From Anoplolepis gracilipes (taxonomy: Eukaryota > Arthropoda > Insecta > Hymenoptera > Formicidae): a DNA stretch of 64,000 bases. How positions within the stretch are numbered: the first letter of the stretch is position 1; each line of letters begins with the position of its first letter. The position numbers were made by a program, and so were the translations under genes. This document shows, in pieces, positions 1 to 14,247 of the stretch. The notes below the pieces were generated by a model. It saw nothing but the letters and a program-made list of their open reading frames with translations. It had not been told where the DNA came from and searched no databases. The DNA is taken from NCBI RefSeq assembly GCF_047496725.1, contig NC_132979.1:3055501-3119500 (forward strand), read 5' to 3'.

Positions 1-2860
1 CATCTCGATGTAATGAAATTTGGAAATAATCAAAATTTTTCTTCTACTTTCGATCTGAATTTTCAATCTTTGATACTTGAAGCAATCGGATCATCTTTTC
101 TTAAAACCATTTAATTTAAATTATAGAGAATATATGGGAAACTGTTTGTGTTTGGTGCTTATTTAAAGTTTAAAATATGAATTTAATTTTTATCAATGGA
201 ATCTATTGAAATCCTAGAATATCCATAAGAAAAATGAAAATTCTGATTCAGGAAACGCAATTCGTTCTAACAATGTATCACATCCGGATCCTTAATGCAT
301 AAAATTCATTTGTTCTCGCGGTCTCCCGTAATCTCATAGCTTGAAACTTTCGATCGTTTATCATCTCGGAGCGCGTGGGTGATACAGAAAACCGCACTTT
401 AAGTGGCAAACTAATTAGTTCTGAGCTCAAGAAGGATCAATCAGCGGTTCTCAATCTCGCGCCAACTTTCCTCGATGACAAGAATGCCGCCGCCGTAAAG
501 CGCGGAGGATGAAAAAAGAGCGGGCTCTTCGGTCGGTGCATCTACGCGCACACCTGTATGCATCCGGTGTCTTCACGCCGGCGCCGACGTGGGTCGTCAA
601 TTCCCCGTTAAGGCACGCTTCGTTATCCTCGTTAGCGGAAAGTACCGTGCGCGCGAGGGTGAATGCAGATTTTGCATCTCTAACGAGCCCAACGGACCGG
701 ATACTTTCGATTCCACGACGCTCATCTCTGCACGAGCGGGTAAAACTATTTTCTTTTTTTTTTTTTTTCTTTCTTTAATTAGTTCCACCGCCAGATTAAT
801 TTTCGGACGAAAACACGACGCGCCGCCAACCAGATGCTCGCAAGTACCGTCGAAATTTTCTTACGTGTCGATCGATAAAACTCGAGGAGATAAATGCGTC
901 GGTGTTTTTTGAAATTAAGAAAAAGAATAAGCGAAAAATTACCGTTATTAAAAAAAAAAAAAAAAAGAGAAAATTAAGAATGTTAGACTCAAAAAAATGA
1001 TCTTGCAACTTCAACAAAAATTTTCTAGGTGTAAAAAATCAACTGCAACGGATAAATTATTAGCAAATACTGTGATACTGCATATAATTTGCACTTAATC
1101 AATTTAAATGACAGAGACAGAATTTATATCGGTACTATTAGTGTAATTTAGAAGGAAAATTTTTCTGCGATGCCTATCTTTAAGGCCTATTGTCAAGGAC
1201 AATTATATTTGTGATTAATATTTGGCAATGGGATCTAAATTTTCTAGAGGTATCGCTAGAATATTGCTGATAGAAATTCTATACGTGACAAACAATATTC
1301 TAACAGATAGAAAAAGTAGCGATAAATTTTAATTGAGACATCCAGAAATCTATCTACATTAGCAAAATATTTTTTTGAGTGTACTTTGCATATATTGATA
1401 TGCTTCAATTGGCATTTAAACTTTTGATTTAATCAATAACGTAACAGAGCAAGATACTCGTATTTTTATATACTTTGCGTGAAGGTTTTTTTTAATATAG
1501 AGTCTCGTTGCGGAAAATTTGAATAACGATGAAACTTTATATGCAAATGAGAAAGACGTGTATGTGACTAAAAGATATAAAGAATTCAAATATTACGCAT
1601 ATGAGGTCACAGCTGGAACGCCTTTATATACGGAAACGTTTACTCGTTCTCTCTATACGAGCTCGGATTTCTTTTTCTTACACTGACGGATATCCTGCGT
1701 AATTCACATTTCCCTCAAAGCCTAAGAGAGGCAAGGAATTTAACTGCCAGAGTTTCGCGGAAACGATTGCGCTCTCTCATTTTCGAAACATGTCTCTTCC
1801 GTTCGCGACGACAGGCGACGCGTCATTTCCTTTTCGAGCTCTAATGCTGATTAAACGAACAAGTAATTAATGAATAATTCTTGTAATTAAAAAAAAATAA
1901 ATTCACATAGTAATTTCATGCTCTTTGGTCTATTTACGAATGAATTTTTGTTTAGTATATATTATTAAGTCGATTTAGTATTATCAGAGAATCATTAAAG
2001 AGCAATAAAAGTATTAGTCATTGATTTGTTTATTGAATATTTCTAACATCATGAAACATAACATAGGTTTATACATATAATATTTCAATATATGTACGTG
2101 ATATTATTAACATATAAACTGTGTAACATAAACCAATTAATCTGTGCGTTAATTATCACACTGTAAATCATAGCATTTATTCAAAATTGTATGTTTGCGT
2201 TTTATTATAAGTTATAATTGAACATAAAAAAAAAATATATATATATATATACAATATATATATTGGTGTTAAATAAATTTTATTAATTAGAGATACTGAA
2301 ATAATGACAGATTGAAAATAATATAAAAAATATAAATTTATTCCTGATATTATTAAAGATAATAGCTTTTAATAAATAAATAAATAAATACACATGCACA
2401 TACATTGTTTTGCTAAAATTACTCGCAAATGAAACACATATATCTAATTTTTTTCATATTTTATTATACTGAATGCAAAAATATAATTACAACTTTTCCA
2501 CCTTGCTTTATCGTATAATGGCTGCGGTATTTTAAAATATGTAACAGTATATATACATATATATATATTTTCTCTCTCTCTCTCATTCTCTTATATATTT
2601 TGTTTTTTAAAACCGCTTATTTACTTATAATGCTATCATATATTTGTATTATCAAAGAAATTAAATTTGATGCTAGAAAATAGATTCATATCAAGACATA
2701 TTAAAATTAAAAAAAAAAACATAATTTGCATTCAGTATAAAAGATGAGTTATTCCAATGAAACCATGACAGAAAGTGCGAATAACTTTACTATATATTCA
2801 ACGTATAATGTACTCACGATATTGAAAATGACTTTTTGATGTTGCTTCAAGTTCTACCCT
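1..2860. other. AT-rich noncoding DNA, no gene recognised
   Basis: No open frame here looks like a gene; the short frames near 510-1020 sit in a somewhat GC-richer patch (about 480-760) with no splice-supported coding signal or recognisable protein. Contents are poly-A/T runs, an AT microsatellite near 2235-2265 and a TC run near 2570-2585. A weak inverted-repeat element is listed separately at 987-1380. I see nothing else I can support. Confidence 0.6.
987..1380. repeat. Candidate short inverted-repeat element
   Basis: The left end ACTCAAAAAAAT (987-998) is matched by its reverse complement ATTTTTTTGAGT at 1369-1380, bounding about 394 bp without coding capacity. This fits a degraded MITE, but the inverted repeat is short and A-rich, and no clear target-site duplication is visible, so chance is possible. 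Confidence 0.3.
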
Positions 2861-3540
2861 GGTGTTTAGCGTTTGTCGACGGGAGTTTCTCAAACTCGGC
2901 GGTGGGGCATGATAACTCGCACTTCGGGAGGGACAGAAAGATAAAGAGAGACAGAGAGGGAGAAAGGGGGATCTAACGCACCCTCTTCGCGCACCCTATC
3001 TTTCGCTCGCGACCGAGCACGCACCGAGACGCACTTTGCGAACGACGTTTCGAAATCTCCGGAAAGATTGTACTTTGTGACGGGGACAAAATAAAAGCAC
3101 TTTGGTGGAAGATGGACTCTCTCAGTAGCGAGAGACGGACGAACGACGACGAACCGTCAGTCGCGAAGGGTGGCGGTCGACTGAGGCGCTTACCTCGACG
3201 TGCACTCACGCTCGGTGCGCCTCCCGCGCGGCGGACACACGCGTGCTGCGTGGCCGCGTGCGTGTAGCGAGGGAGGACGGGTAGGTGTGCGTGTGTGCGC
3301 GCGCGCGCGCGCGCACAGGATGGCGGGGATGCACCTGCACAATTATTATCCCGCTGCAACGCCCGAATTTCTGAATATCACGGCCCTTTCGGAGCATTTT
3401 GCGCGCGCGAAATTCCCACGAGAAGTACATGGTATTGTAATTGGAACTGCTCGCATTCCGACGACTAGTCAAATTTGGGACAAAGGAGCTGCTCCTCACA
3501 CGTCTTGTCCGGCGAATCTCGTTATTTAAGGGGATATTAC
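2861..3540. promoter_or_regulatory. GC/CpG-rich island, possible promoter or first exon
   Basis: This stretch is strikingly richer in G+C and CpG than its surroundings and holds a GT/GC-alternating run at about 3283-3316. On the minus strand a good splice-donor string (CGAG followed by GTAAG) occurs with the exon edge at 3194. That would fit a 5' untranslated first exon of a minus-strand gene whose other exons lie outside the window. The overlapping open frames have low-complexity Arg/Ala-rich translations typical of GC-rich noncoding DNA. The role is inference. Confidence 0.35.
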
Positions 3541-6537
3541 AGTTTGACCGTCTGTTTTTAATCTGATTTTTCGAGAATTTATTAAACAAAAATATATAAG
3601 CCTAACATATCTGGTGAATTGCATACATTTATTTAGGCACGTTTTTATAAGCAATCTTGTTGAAAATTTATAAACTTATGATTGATTAAGCAAGCCTCTT
3701 TCAAATAAATTTTTTTATCGGCTGTGTATTTTCCGATCGTTCTATCTAAAATTAAAAAATTAAAACTTTTTTTTAATATTGATTCATTTTATATGAGTGT
3801 CGCTGTGGTTGAGAGCATGAACTGTTTTTATTTTTAAAATAACTATTTTTTTTTAAATTAAACATTTTTTGAAGCACCAAAAGCAACAAAGTATGCGTCC
3901 GACATAAAAAAAATTATTTTAAAAGAGACTCAGCTATTTTGTAAATTTTCAATAAAATTGTTTATAAAAATTTTGACAACGAGTATTACTGAAAACATGA
4001 CTGAATATGCAAAACGCCAGATATGTTAAGTATATAATTTATATAATAAGTTTCAAACTGCAATACCTTTTTAATCCCAAAACTAGCTCGTCCATTTATT
4101 ATTGTAAAAATATATTTTGAAACTATATGTTTCTTACTATTTATTTGCACGTCACATTTATATTTTGAATAGAACGTATGTATTTTGAAATCGGGGTCAA
4201 ATGTGTCCGTGACGTGACTATGCAAAATGCATAGCCAAGTGCAGGCAACTGACAAACACAACATTGTAAGCTCTAGAAATTGCGTGTATCGCGAGGTATT
4301 TGTTTTGTGAGTAAATTGTTTTCACGTTTGACTTATTATCTCGTATAAATGAACCTAGTGTATACATACATACATACACGTACCTACTAAGGATTTTCTT
4401 TCAAAAGAACATTTTCAGCGCGATTTGAAACTCGAGCGAATTTCAATGTTCCACGAAAACATCTTTTATCCTATTTTTCTCGGGACGCATAATAAAACAT
4501 CGTGAATGAAGTTGATAAAAGCCGTTTCCGCAACGATTCCTTCGTTATTAGACAAAATGATGAGAGAGAACATATTGTGAAACGATAGAAACACGCTCGT
4601 GTTTATCTATGACAGTATTATCGTGTTCATGTAAGTAAAGGATGGTCTTTTTTACGAGCGAATTCCTGATGACAATAGTAAGAAGCGCAGAAGAATCGTT
4701 TACATATTAAAACATAAAATATATTTGTTCAATCATGATCGATCGATCATGATCGATCAAATCAATTAAATTCTAAATAGAAGAAATAGAAGAGATTTCT
4801 ATCTTGCATTTTAATTTCGCTTTATATTTGAATGAACGAATGTCTGTTTCACATGTATGTGTGACATTCAAAGCATGTTACATTCAAAGGTTCGTCTCGT
4901 AATTTACAGCGCATAGCTCCCGAATTTTCCTGTCCTCCGCGTCAACGGCATTTTTTTGCCTCAATTTTTTCCGGTTTTTTGTCAATTATCAGTGCTAGAA
5001 ATGGCGGAAAATCTCGACTCTGCGAAGCGTCACTACCTTTACATCTGCAAACGTGAAATTTTTCAACGCAAAATTGAACGATGAAGAGATACTTCTCTTC
5101 CGTCGCTGTTATTTGTTAAAAAATATTTATAATATCTGGAGTGTGTGAAGGAGAGGTTTATCATTTTTTATCCAATTTGTCGCTTGTATATGTATATGCA
5201 TATCTCGCGATAATTTTAAATGCAAATGAAAAGAATGCGCAAGACGGAGAGACGAGGAATAAATAAATCAGACAGAGGACTGTGCGCGAATCCTGTCTTT
5301 ATGAAACGGACGTTGATTTCGATCGGTAAAATAATGCGAGTGAATCGCGCGTAATTTAAGCGACAAATTCTCCGTCCCTCCTGTGGAAGATTTCGTTTTC
5401 GACTATAAATCCATCCGGGCGTACACCGCGCACATCCCGTTGGATCGCATCCGCGAGCCGTTTGATTCTCCCCTGCCGATAAATCACAGTTATTCGCGTG
5501 TGTTGGGTTTCGATGCGCTGTTAAGCGCTGTCTCGTATATCAGGCATTAAGAGATTCAAGATTTGCGGAATACAAAGCGACGGGATTTACAGAATGGAGA
5601 GATTCATTCTCACGATAGAAGACGAGACGAGTACGAATGCGATTACGAATGCACAGTTAAATACGCGGACCATTCTACGTATCTCGTTAAGCTACAGGGG
5701 ATTATAATACTAATGGATAATTTTACGACGTTTAATTTATTTTATTTTTTTTATTTAATTATATTAATGTAAAATTAATGTACTAATTATATTAATTTTA
5801 TTTAAGGCTTTATTTTAAATGCGATGAAGAGATAATATTTATACATGAGCAGAAGGAAGGAAATTATTTTCGATATTCCTTAATCAATCATTAGTTGATC
5901 GCAAACCTGCTGTCAATTATGATATATGAAAGCATATGCGTAACGTCATACGTTAATATTAAGATTTAAAAAATGCGGACACTCTATGCATAATCGTGTG
6001 GCAAATATCTCTTTTCTGGTCATGAGTTTTTGCATTTCTTGGCACACAAGTTGGATGTCCAGCAAGAATAACGCTTTTAATTATCGTGCGCAATTAAAAT
6101 TGTTTCTCGTAAGCCGGTTAAAATGCGTCAGTGTCGTTGACTACTGGCAGACTAATGGCAGACGAAGAACGATGAAAAAAAAACCTGAATTAAAAAGCGC
6201 TTGATTAAATGATAATATGGATAAATGCAGAATTTACTTGGATATATAAAAGCAAAGATATTTTATATTTTTAGAAATAAAAGGCTTTCCTCTGGGATTT
6301 TTTTTATCTTGCGAAATACACACGTTGATTTTATAAGAGCGTGTCACAAGATTTTCTAAAGTGTTATTTAAGTTTACTTTCTGTGATATTTTCTGTTATC
6401 TTAACTGTTCTCTTTTATGCACATAGCGCAGGAAAAGTACATACACGCGTGCATAGTGTTTTCCGACGAACAAGAACATGACAGAATCAGCAAGTATAAT
6501 ATAAATGAAATTTCCTAATTGACGATAGAAAAAAGAG

Positions 6538-6589
<52 letters not shown>

Positions 6590-9500
6590 CATTGTGGCGA
6601 AAAGATAATAAAGGTTAGATAAGGGATGTGCAATCAATGTGCAACAGACGCTGCGGCAAAAATATGCAAAGAGAATGTACATAACATCTCTTCAGACATA
6701 GAGGATGCTACATTTATGTTAGATTTTCAATGTCACTATATCTGCGCCTTTGTGACGTTCAATCTTTGCCTTCATCGCAGGAAAAGTGACATAATAATGT
6801 AACGAAATATTCAAGCGCAAAAAAATGCAATATAAATAATATAATATGAATAATAAAATATACTGATGCATGTATGTATATTAATTATAATAACTATCTA
6901 CGGTATCATTAAAATTCAGAAAAAAATATCAATCAGGATTTTGGATTTTCGAATCGAAATTTTTTCTTATCTTCGAGATCATATTTTTATTTAACATTTA
7001 TTTTGATACTTTAAGTGGTCAGGTAACTATTTCATTTATAATTTTGTCGAAAGCTCTTCTTTTAAAGTTTCTTTTAAGTGGGAATAGAAGTAGAAAACTT
7101 ATATGCTATATAAATTAAATCTATCGAAATCCATAAACGTGATAAAATTAAAGTCAAAAATAATGACGACAAAACAACTTGAATCAGAAATAAGATTTGC
7201 AGAAAAAAAAGAAAACAGACGTAAAATTAATGACGATAAGCAGTATATTTTTAAATGTCTTCAAAATCCTTTTCTCTGAAAAAGAAAGAAGAGATGTCAT
7301 TGTCTCTCGTATTATGTCAAAATTTTCTTTCCTTTGCCAACAAAATCAATTCAGAATTACAATTCTTAGTTAGCCGACTTTGCGAGTAAGAAACTAGCGG
7401 TCGGAGAAGATTCGCTCTTTCTCGAATACGCGTTTCTTCGGCGCGCGTACAAGCAATTTCCGATGCTTCGCGGCTAATCTGCCATGACCATAATATATGT
7501 TCGGCGCGCGTAAACGCATAACTGAAAGATGAGAGATATACATATACTCTCTGTACGTGTGCGTGTCGAGATAGTCGTCATAATAATATCTCAAAGAGCG
7601 CTGTATCTCTTGTCAGGTTTCGCGCAAACCTCGGGCTTAACCTTCGTAGCCGGCTGAATGATTTTCGTCATGGACGAAATTTGCTTATCAGTAAGCAATG
7701 GTTCGCAACTGTGTCAATGTTAATTACATTTAGAGTTTATACGCGTAAGCAACACGTGGTATGAACGATTCGATAGCTAAAGCCTTTGGGGGTTGTGCTA
7801 ATTGGAGTCAAACCACGCGTGAGCATTAGTCGCAGTGTTTCTCAACGCGATCGAAATTGTTCGAGTGACATTTCACTCTGAATGAATAATATAATCTCCC
7901 TATTTTTGCACAGTATTGTATAAATTTTTGCAAAATTTTGCACATTAAAAACACATAAAAATCTGCAACAGATATCCTTCCCCTGTTGATTCTTACTAGC
8001 GCCTTCCGGATGAATCACTTCCGCCTGTAACAGTTTTTAGAAAATGCGTTTTACCTCTAAAATAATAAGGTAATGCGATAATACCTTTCTCTTCTTCTTG
8101 TTGGCAAACAGTATTATCTCTCTAAAGATTCTGGAAATAAGATGTCACTAATCTGACATGACTTTGTTTCGCCGTAATAAGAGACTCGCGTTTGTCTCGC
8201 GGCTTTTATGAAGATTAGAGATCGCTCGGGGAAAAAGGAGAAGGGGGGGGGGGGGGAAGGGGACGAAGTGATGCTTTTTGCCTCCGTCGATGGAGGAAAA
8301 GAAGAAGAAAATGAGGTGGCTCAGAGGGACGGACGATCGAGAATAAACGGGGGAGTCTCTGCCCTCCCCTCCTTTCCTCCCTTCCCTAACGGGCAAGCAA
8401 GCACTGCTTTCTCAGCCGTAATATTGGAAGTTTACAAGGTTTACCGTAATCGAATCTCGTTACACGGTTGCAGAAAGCATTTGGCAATCTGCTCGAGGAT
8501 CGATGCGACGTCGATATCGTATGCTACTGATATGCGAGATGATGTTTTATCAAAAATGACGCGCGATACGGTTCAATGATGCTTTAAACGGATCCAAATT
8601 TATGCTATTATTACTCTATGGTATGCTCTTATTTTTCAATGAAATTAAGAAACATTCTTTTGTTTATTGATATAATTTTAGCTGTGTGATTGACATGTAA
8701 ATAAAAGCGCTACAACGTTAATTATGTCACGATTACGCCATGTCTGATAGGATCACGTCAATTTCTTAAATGATTAATTTCTCTTGAATTGTAGGCGCAC
8801 ACATTGCGTGTATGTATATGTATCTGCAGTTAAGTTCTGAGGTAAAGATAATGAGCGGAACGCACGGTGGTTGCATTAACCTCGCCTTGTGCCGGCTAAT
8901 TAGTTTATGCGCTCATCAAGGAACTAATTATCCGTTCCGAATAGACTTTCATTTACGATCAACTTCTACCGCGAAAAGTACGATGACCGCCTGAAATATA
9001 ACGCCGAGAGTACCTTGAAAGTTGTACTATTTTAATAAAAAATTCAGTTTATCAAAAATATTGTTCGATATTAAATGAAAATTTAAACTTTGATTATTCT
9101 GTGTTGAAACAATCAATTTAATAATTTAATCGGAATTTCTATTTATTCAATTCTGCGAATCTTTCTGGATTTATCTTCGATGTTTCCTGTCTTTTAAATA
9201 AATATCTTACGCATGTAAAACAAGAACACTTCAACTCTTCAATTAATCTTATCTATAAAATTTTTGAACACAATATCTATCAGAAAAATCAATAATGTAT
9301 AATCTATTCGAAGTATTGTAGATAAAATAACATGAGTTAAAATTACCGTTTCCAATGAATTATAAATGATTGCGTAAAATTGCGGAAACGTGAGCCTTCG
9401 AACAAATTAAAAAGCTGCATAGAAATAACTGCACCGGGCGATTTTAATTAGCGTTGTCGTGGTCGCCAAAAGTTTTCTTCATTATCGTCGGAAAAAAACT

Positions 9501-10992
9501 CCGCCGCTTTTTCGACACGATATTAATGTAAAATAATGTGCACGTCATACGCGAGAAAACTGGTTGCCTGGCCATATATTATGCATTATATGGGAATCAA
9601 GAGATGAAAGTCTATGCGATACGTTGTATGTGTGCGTAGATATACGAGTTCATAAACAATATGAAAAGAGAGAGAAAGAGAGGGAGAGAGATCGCGTAAA
9701 AAACTTTTATCGTAAGACAGTTGTGGATAATGAATAAGTAATAAATCGTTTTGTTCGTTTTATACATTATATTTAGTAATAAAATATAATATACGCGAAT
9801 ACAATGATAAACGAATGAAACATGTGTATTAAGACAAAAGAATGCATACAATGCATATTTCTATTACTCTAATGATATATAGGATTTTTTTTTAACATTT
9901 AAGAATCTTGTTATTTTATTACATTTACATTTTTTCATACTTATTATGTTAGCTTTATTTATATAAGCGCAACTGATAAGTCTCAAATGTTTATTTAATG
10001 ATTGTATAAATGAGGCCAAGATACGTCAAGAGACATAAAAGAGCAAAGACTCTCTTAATAATTAGCATGAAACCAGCTTTTTAACGCGTTATTCGACGTG
10101 GAATAATTTTTCATTATACAATGTCAAACAATATGATAGTGAGAGCTACAATTGCGTAAATTACTGCTCTTTTAAAACATCAGAATTCGTATGAAATTTC
10201 ATGTAATTCCATGGCCTTTTTTTCTATAAAAGACATATATTTTCTATTGTTCCCTGGTATAAATGTAAGTATCAAGATAAGAGCGAGATAGCATCGCGGA
10301 AAAGAACATTCTATTATTAAAGTAGACTACTTTTATGCAATTTTATTGCGTAGCCAGCGGTCTAAGACTTTACAGTTAGATCCGTACTCTTTATCATGAC
10401 GCGTAAGAGAAGCGTGGTCGACGTTGAGAAGGACGTGGAACCTTGAGAATTTCCTCATTTATTGTGCTATTCGCGAAAGAAATGATGTCTCCTCGCTCTT
10501 CCCGGCGCGTCACAACAGAATTTCCCACATCTTGGCCCACTTTTGTAGGAACACCTTCCGAATGAAGATTCTTGAGCATCTCAGGTTGAATCGCACGACG
10601 TGTAAAAATTTCTACTTCAGTTGTTTAGAAAATATTTACTATTGTTTCGACAACGTTCAACACGGCCGTTCTTTATCTATATTTTAAACAAAATTTAAAA
10701 ATCGAAATTTATGTATAAATTTCTTGTATTATATACAAAGGATAAATATATAAAGAATTAAAATCTGTCATATATAAATATTAATTTATAAAAGATTTAG
10801 TAAACCATTAAACTAAAAAACAAGTTGCACCGTTGATATGTTTGACATTTTTATTACTCGTAATTTTTTTAAATAGCAATTAAGAAATTTGGAATAAAAT
10901 AAAATAAACTAAAGTTATTTTTTGTTATATAAAAGGAAACATTTTTATAATGTTTCTACTTATACATCTATACAATGTTAGAAGAAGAATTA
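3541..10992. other. Noncoding DNA, no gene recognised
   Basis: There is no convincing gene on either strand. The region includes a palindromic Sau3A-like cluster of GATCGATC/GATCATGATC near 4735-4760, a GC-richer patch at about 5400-5530, an AG microsatellite at about 6540-6590, and a G-run at 8240-8256 inside a purine-rich stretch. The open frames at 8148-8579 and 10394-10687 show no family features, splice support or homology to other frames in the window. Confidence 0.55.
6540..6589. repeat. (AG)n microsatellite
   Basis: About 50 bp of nearly pure AG dinucleotide with a single interruption near its right end. Confidence 0.9.
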
Positions 10993-12203
10993 CTAAAAAT
11001 TTGTAAGAACAAACCGAATCGCCCAAAATAGCACCAGACATCCTAATGCTACCATGCTAGTTGACACCGCATTAGCATTATTACAGAAATCTGTATCACA
11101 AGTATTACATGCAGATTTAGTTGCCGTTTCAAAGGGTACGAAAAGAATACCGCAGAAACGAGAGGTTATCACTGCGCCATTGAGTATTTCTAAAAAAATA
11201 ATTTTATTTATTACAAATGTGTGATTTTGTTAGTACATATTTATGTAAAACATCAGAGTATTATACTACTAATCGTAATTATGAAAATGTAATATACTAT
11301 TAAAATATTCTTAGGCATTATAGATAAAAATATTTTATTTTATTTAATATTTTATAGAACATCTATTATTTTTTTTATTGCACTTTTTTTTTAAGTTACA
11401 GTGAAAATTTATCTCAAACGTTTTCTCTCATCTTTATAAAGGCAAATAAGAAAAGAAAGTAGGAAAAGAGAACCTAGAATAAATTTTCATGCAACAGTTG
11501 AAACAAGAATGTAATGTCTTGGATAAAATACTCAATTAAAAGCAATATATTTATTCACTTGAATGTTACTTACCATAATCACATTTGACACAATTATAGC
11601 CACGCATACACTCTATCGTCTCGGATGGCAACGGTGAGCTTGCACAAGTGTCGCTTTCACGCGAATTGCAGTTATAACATCTCTTACTCTCTGCTATTTA
11701 GAAAATGATAAAAAGACAGATGAAACAATGATAAATATATTTGCATACGACTACATATTGAAACGGTATTAAAAATAAGAAAGATTGACATGTCGATTAA
11801 ATTAATTAATTGCACATTAAAGCAAATTATTTTCGTTTATGCAAATGTTACAAACAATTTTTAATTTTACTGATCTATAGCATGTCTAAAATTTTATTCA
11901 ATTATAAGCTGTACAATAATTTGTAACATTAATTGCTACACATTCTTTAATATTAATTGATATGCAGAAAAATCGTAGCAATCATAATAAATCTAAAAAT
12001 TATGTATGCATCAAAAGTCATAGATTACAAGTTGGTCCCCTTTAAATTTTAGTAACTGTTATTTTTATAAAATTTGTCAAAAATTTATTTAAAATTTATT
12101 AATCTTGAATTTATTTTATTGTCGAAAATTTGTATACTATACCTGAGAGAATGACGAATATGATTATTATAATGGTGATGGCAGTAAAGCTTTGCTTTAC
12201 CAT
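10993..12203 (-). CDS. Ly6/three-finger GPI-anchored protein, copy A
   Basis: Three exons: 12143-12203, 11574-11693 and 10993-11189, with phase-1 introns and GT/AG ends, giving 125 residues. Exon 1 encodes a start Met and a hydrophobic Ile-rich signal peptide. Exon 2 opens the Ly6 domain with a CYNC motif (Cys 26 and 29), then DTC, IEC and NCVKC. Exon 3 adds FCG, ACNTC and the diagnostic DFCNNAN before a hydrophobic tail of about 20 residues that ends the protein, as in GPI-anchored Ly6 proteins. Ten cysteines in total match the three-finger fold. Insect relatives (quiver/sleepless, boudin, crooked type) act at the cell surface in channel regulation or junctions; the partner here is unknown. 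Copies B and C lie next to it on the same strand. The start matches those of B and C, each preceded by GATG(T/C) and an ATCAAA(A) string. Confidence 0.85.
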
Positions 12204-13138
12204 CTTTGATGTGTCTTGATTTACATCAAACTAATCGCTATTTTGAGCAGTATTTAAAAAAATTAATCTACATCCCTCAAAATTATCAACGATTTTTGTT
12301 AAATGTATATATGTCTAGTATAAGTACATCACTGATATGATAAGTTATCTAGAATTATCTCATGGCCTGCGTTATCAACGTTGATACATGCAAAAATAAT
12401 ATTTTATATATGTATAATTTTTTATACGTTAACGATTTAAAAATCGTGTTTTATTAATAAGAAATCAATGTTCAGTATAGGCGCAATATAATGAATATAA
12501 CGCAAATGTCCTAGTTTAATTGCTACTTTCGCGACATTCTTGAAAAAATTTTTAGAAAGTACTTTCTTGTAGATATAATATTAATTGTGACTATAACGCA
12601 AAATATAATGTAGAATCAAATGTCAACTTTTTAAATAAGTTTTTATTACGATTAAAAATTTTAAATAAATTTGTCACAAATATATATATATTAGTATTAT
12701 TAAGAAAATTTATAATTTAAAGTTTAATCATATCAAAGAAAAGAGAAAAAGATTTTTGAAAATTAACAATAGAGCTATATTCTCATGTGGTATAAGTATA
12801 TTACACAAACTTGAAACTAATTCTGAAGAGATCCTCTTAAAAAAAGTTATTTTTTTGTCATTATTATTGTAAACACAAAAGATAAAAAATTATGTTTTAA
12901 ATATAAATTGTTTTAGATGACAATTATTATACTTATATAGGTAATCAAATAATTGACACATAAGTTAATGTATGTCTACGTGAGTATATATTTTATTTTT
13001 AGATATACATTTTAGCTATATATTTATATATAATGTAATAATTAACATAGATATAAAATAAAAGAACAATAAAATTGCTCAATACAATATTTTTTTTTAA
13101 ATATAAGAACATGCCCCATGATGTTACAAGTTGAAAAA
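12204..13138. other. Intergenic DNA between Ly6 copies A and B
   Basis: AT-rich sequence holding the upstream region of copy A. The string GTGTCTTGATTTACATCAAAC just upstream of the copy A start (about 12211-12231) recurs in similar form upstream of copies B and C, suggesting a shared core promoter or 5' leader. No gene is seen. Confidence 0.5.
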
Positions 13139-14247
13139 TTAATAAGAATTTGTAAGAACAAACGCAATCGCCCAAAACGGTACGAGGAACCCTAATGTTG
13201 CCATGTTAATTGTTCCTATATTAGCACTATTACAGAGCTCTGTATTACACATATTACAACTTGCATTGTCTACCGACTGAAGTATTACGGGACTACAGCC
13301 GCGAACGGTAACCGTAGTGCCATTAGACAAGTCTGGGAAGAAATTTTATTTATTATTAATCTTAATCGTTATTTTTTTACAGATTCAAGTAAAGAAAATG
13401 TGTAAAAAATGAAGTTACGTCCATAATATATGAAGCATCAAAGTATTATGCTATTAATGATAAAAACATAATGAGCTATAAATGTGATAAATATAGACAT
13501 ACAACTCTTCCAAAACTTTATAAATGTGTTCTATATATAATATATTAAATATAAAATTATTGAAGTTTGTCACACATAATTATATTTAAAATTAGCCTCA
13601 AATAAGTTATTTTCTGTTTTTAGAAAGATTAAAATACTCGATACATGAAAAAACGTTGTACATTATATATATTTATTCGTTTAAACTCACCAAAACGACA
13701 AGTGCCGCAATGAAAACCAGGTGTACACGGTGATATTTCTTTCGGCGACGGTTTGCTTGCGCAAGTTGTGCTGTGTCGCGAATCGCATATATAACAATTT
13801 TTTGCCTCTCCTTAGAAAGAAATAAACAGTATAATAGATTTTAGTAAAAATATATGTTCTTGCATATGTTTAATTAATGGAATCGAGAGCAAGAAAAATT
13901 TTCACGCTTGAATTATATTAGTTGACTGTACTTAAAAATGAGATTTTTTTCGATTATGAATGTTACAAGCTTAATAATATCTTCAATTTTATTTTTAAAA
14001 ATTTATTTTATAAATTTTGATATTAATTATGCGATATAATTTATGACGATTCTTAAAAATCAGATTTTTTAGTAGATTAAAATACGATATGCAATCGTCA
14101 TAATCTAACTTTTCAAAATTTTTGAAAACTTGTAATTTGCAAAATTAGTGTGATTGAATAAAATATCGAACATTTATATAACGTACCAAAATGAAGAATA
14201 CCAAATAAGACTATTAAAATAGTGATCACAAAAGAACGAATTTTCAT
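13139..14247 (-). CDS. Ly6/three-finger GPI-anchored protein, copy B
   Basis: Three exons: 14187-14247, 13691-13810 and 13139-13332, with phase-1 introns, giving 124 residues. Exon 1 (61 nt) and exon 2 (120 nt) have exactly the lengths seen in copy A, so the two are tandem paralogues. Residues 1-20 form a hydrophobic signal peptide. Exon 2 carries CYIC (Cys 26 and 29), TTC, SPC and HCGTC; exon 3 carries RGC, SCNMC and ELCNSAN, ten cysteines in all. The C-terminal 20 or so residues are hydrophobic and end near the stop, as expected for a GPI-attachment signal. The sequence between the cysteines has diverged strongly from copy A, while the tails (FWAI-FVLTN) remain similar. Ligand or partner cannot be inferred. 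Confidence 0.87.

Noticed and set aside
2973..3589. Overlapping frames of 109-128 codons on both strands
   Set aside because: Arg/Ala/His-rich low-complexity translations of a CpG-rich region, with no conserved family signal.
8148..8579. 82- and 123-codon frames over a G-run
   Set aside because: Composition-driven, spanning a mononucleotide tract, with no recognisable domain.
13139..13330. Stand-alone 63-codon gene starting within Ly6 copy B
   Set aside because: It is only the last exon of copy B; its apparent start lies two bases after a splice acceptor.
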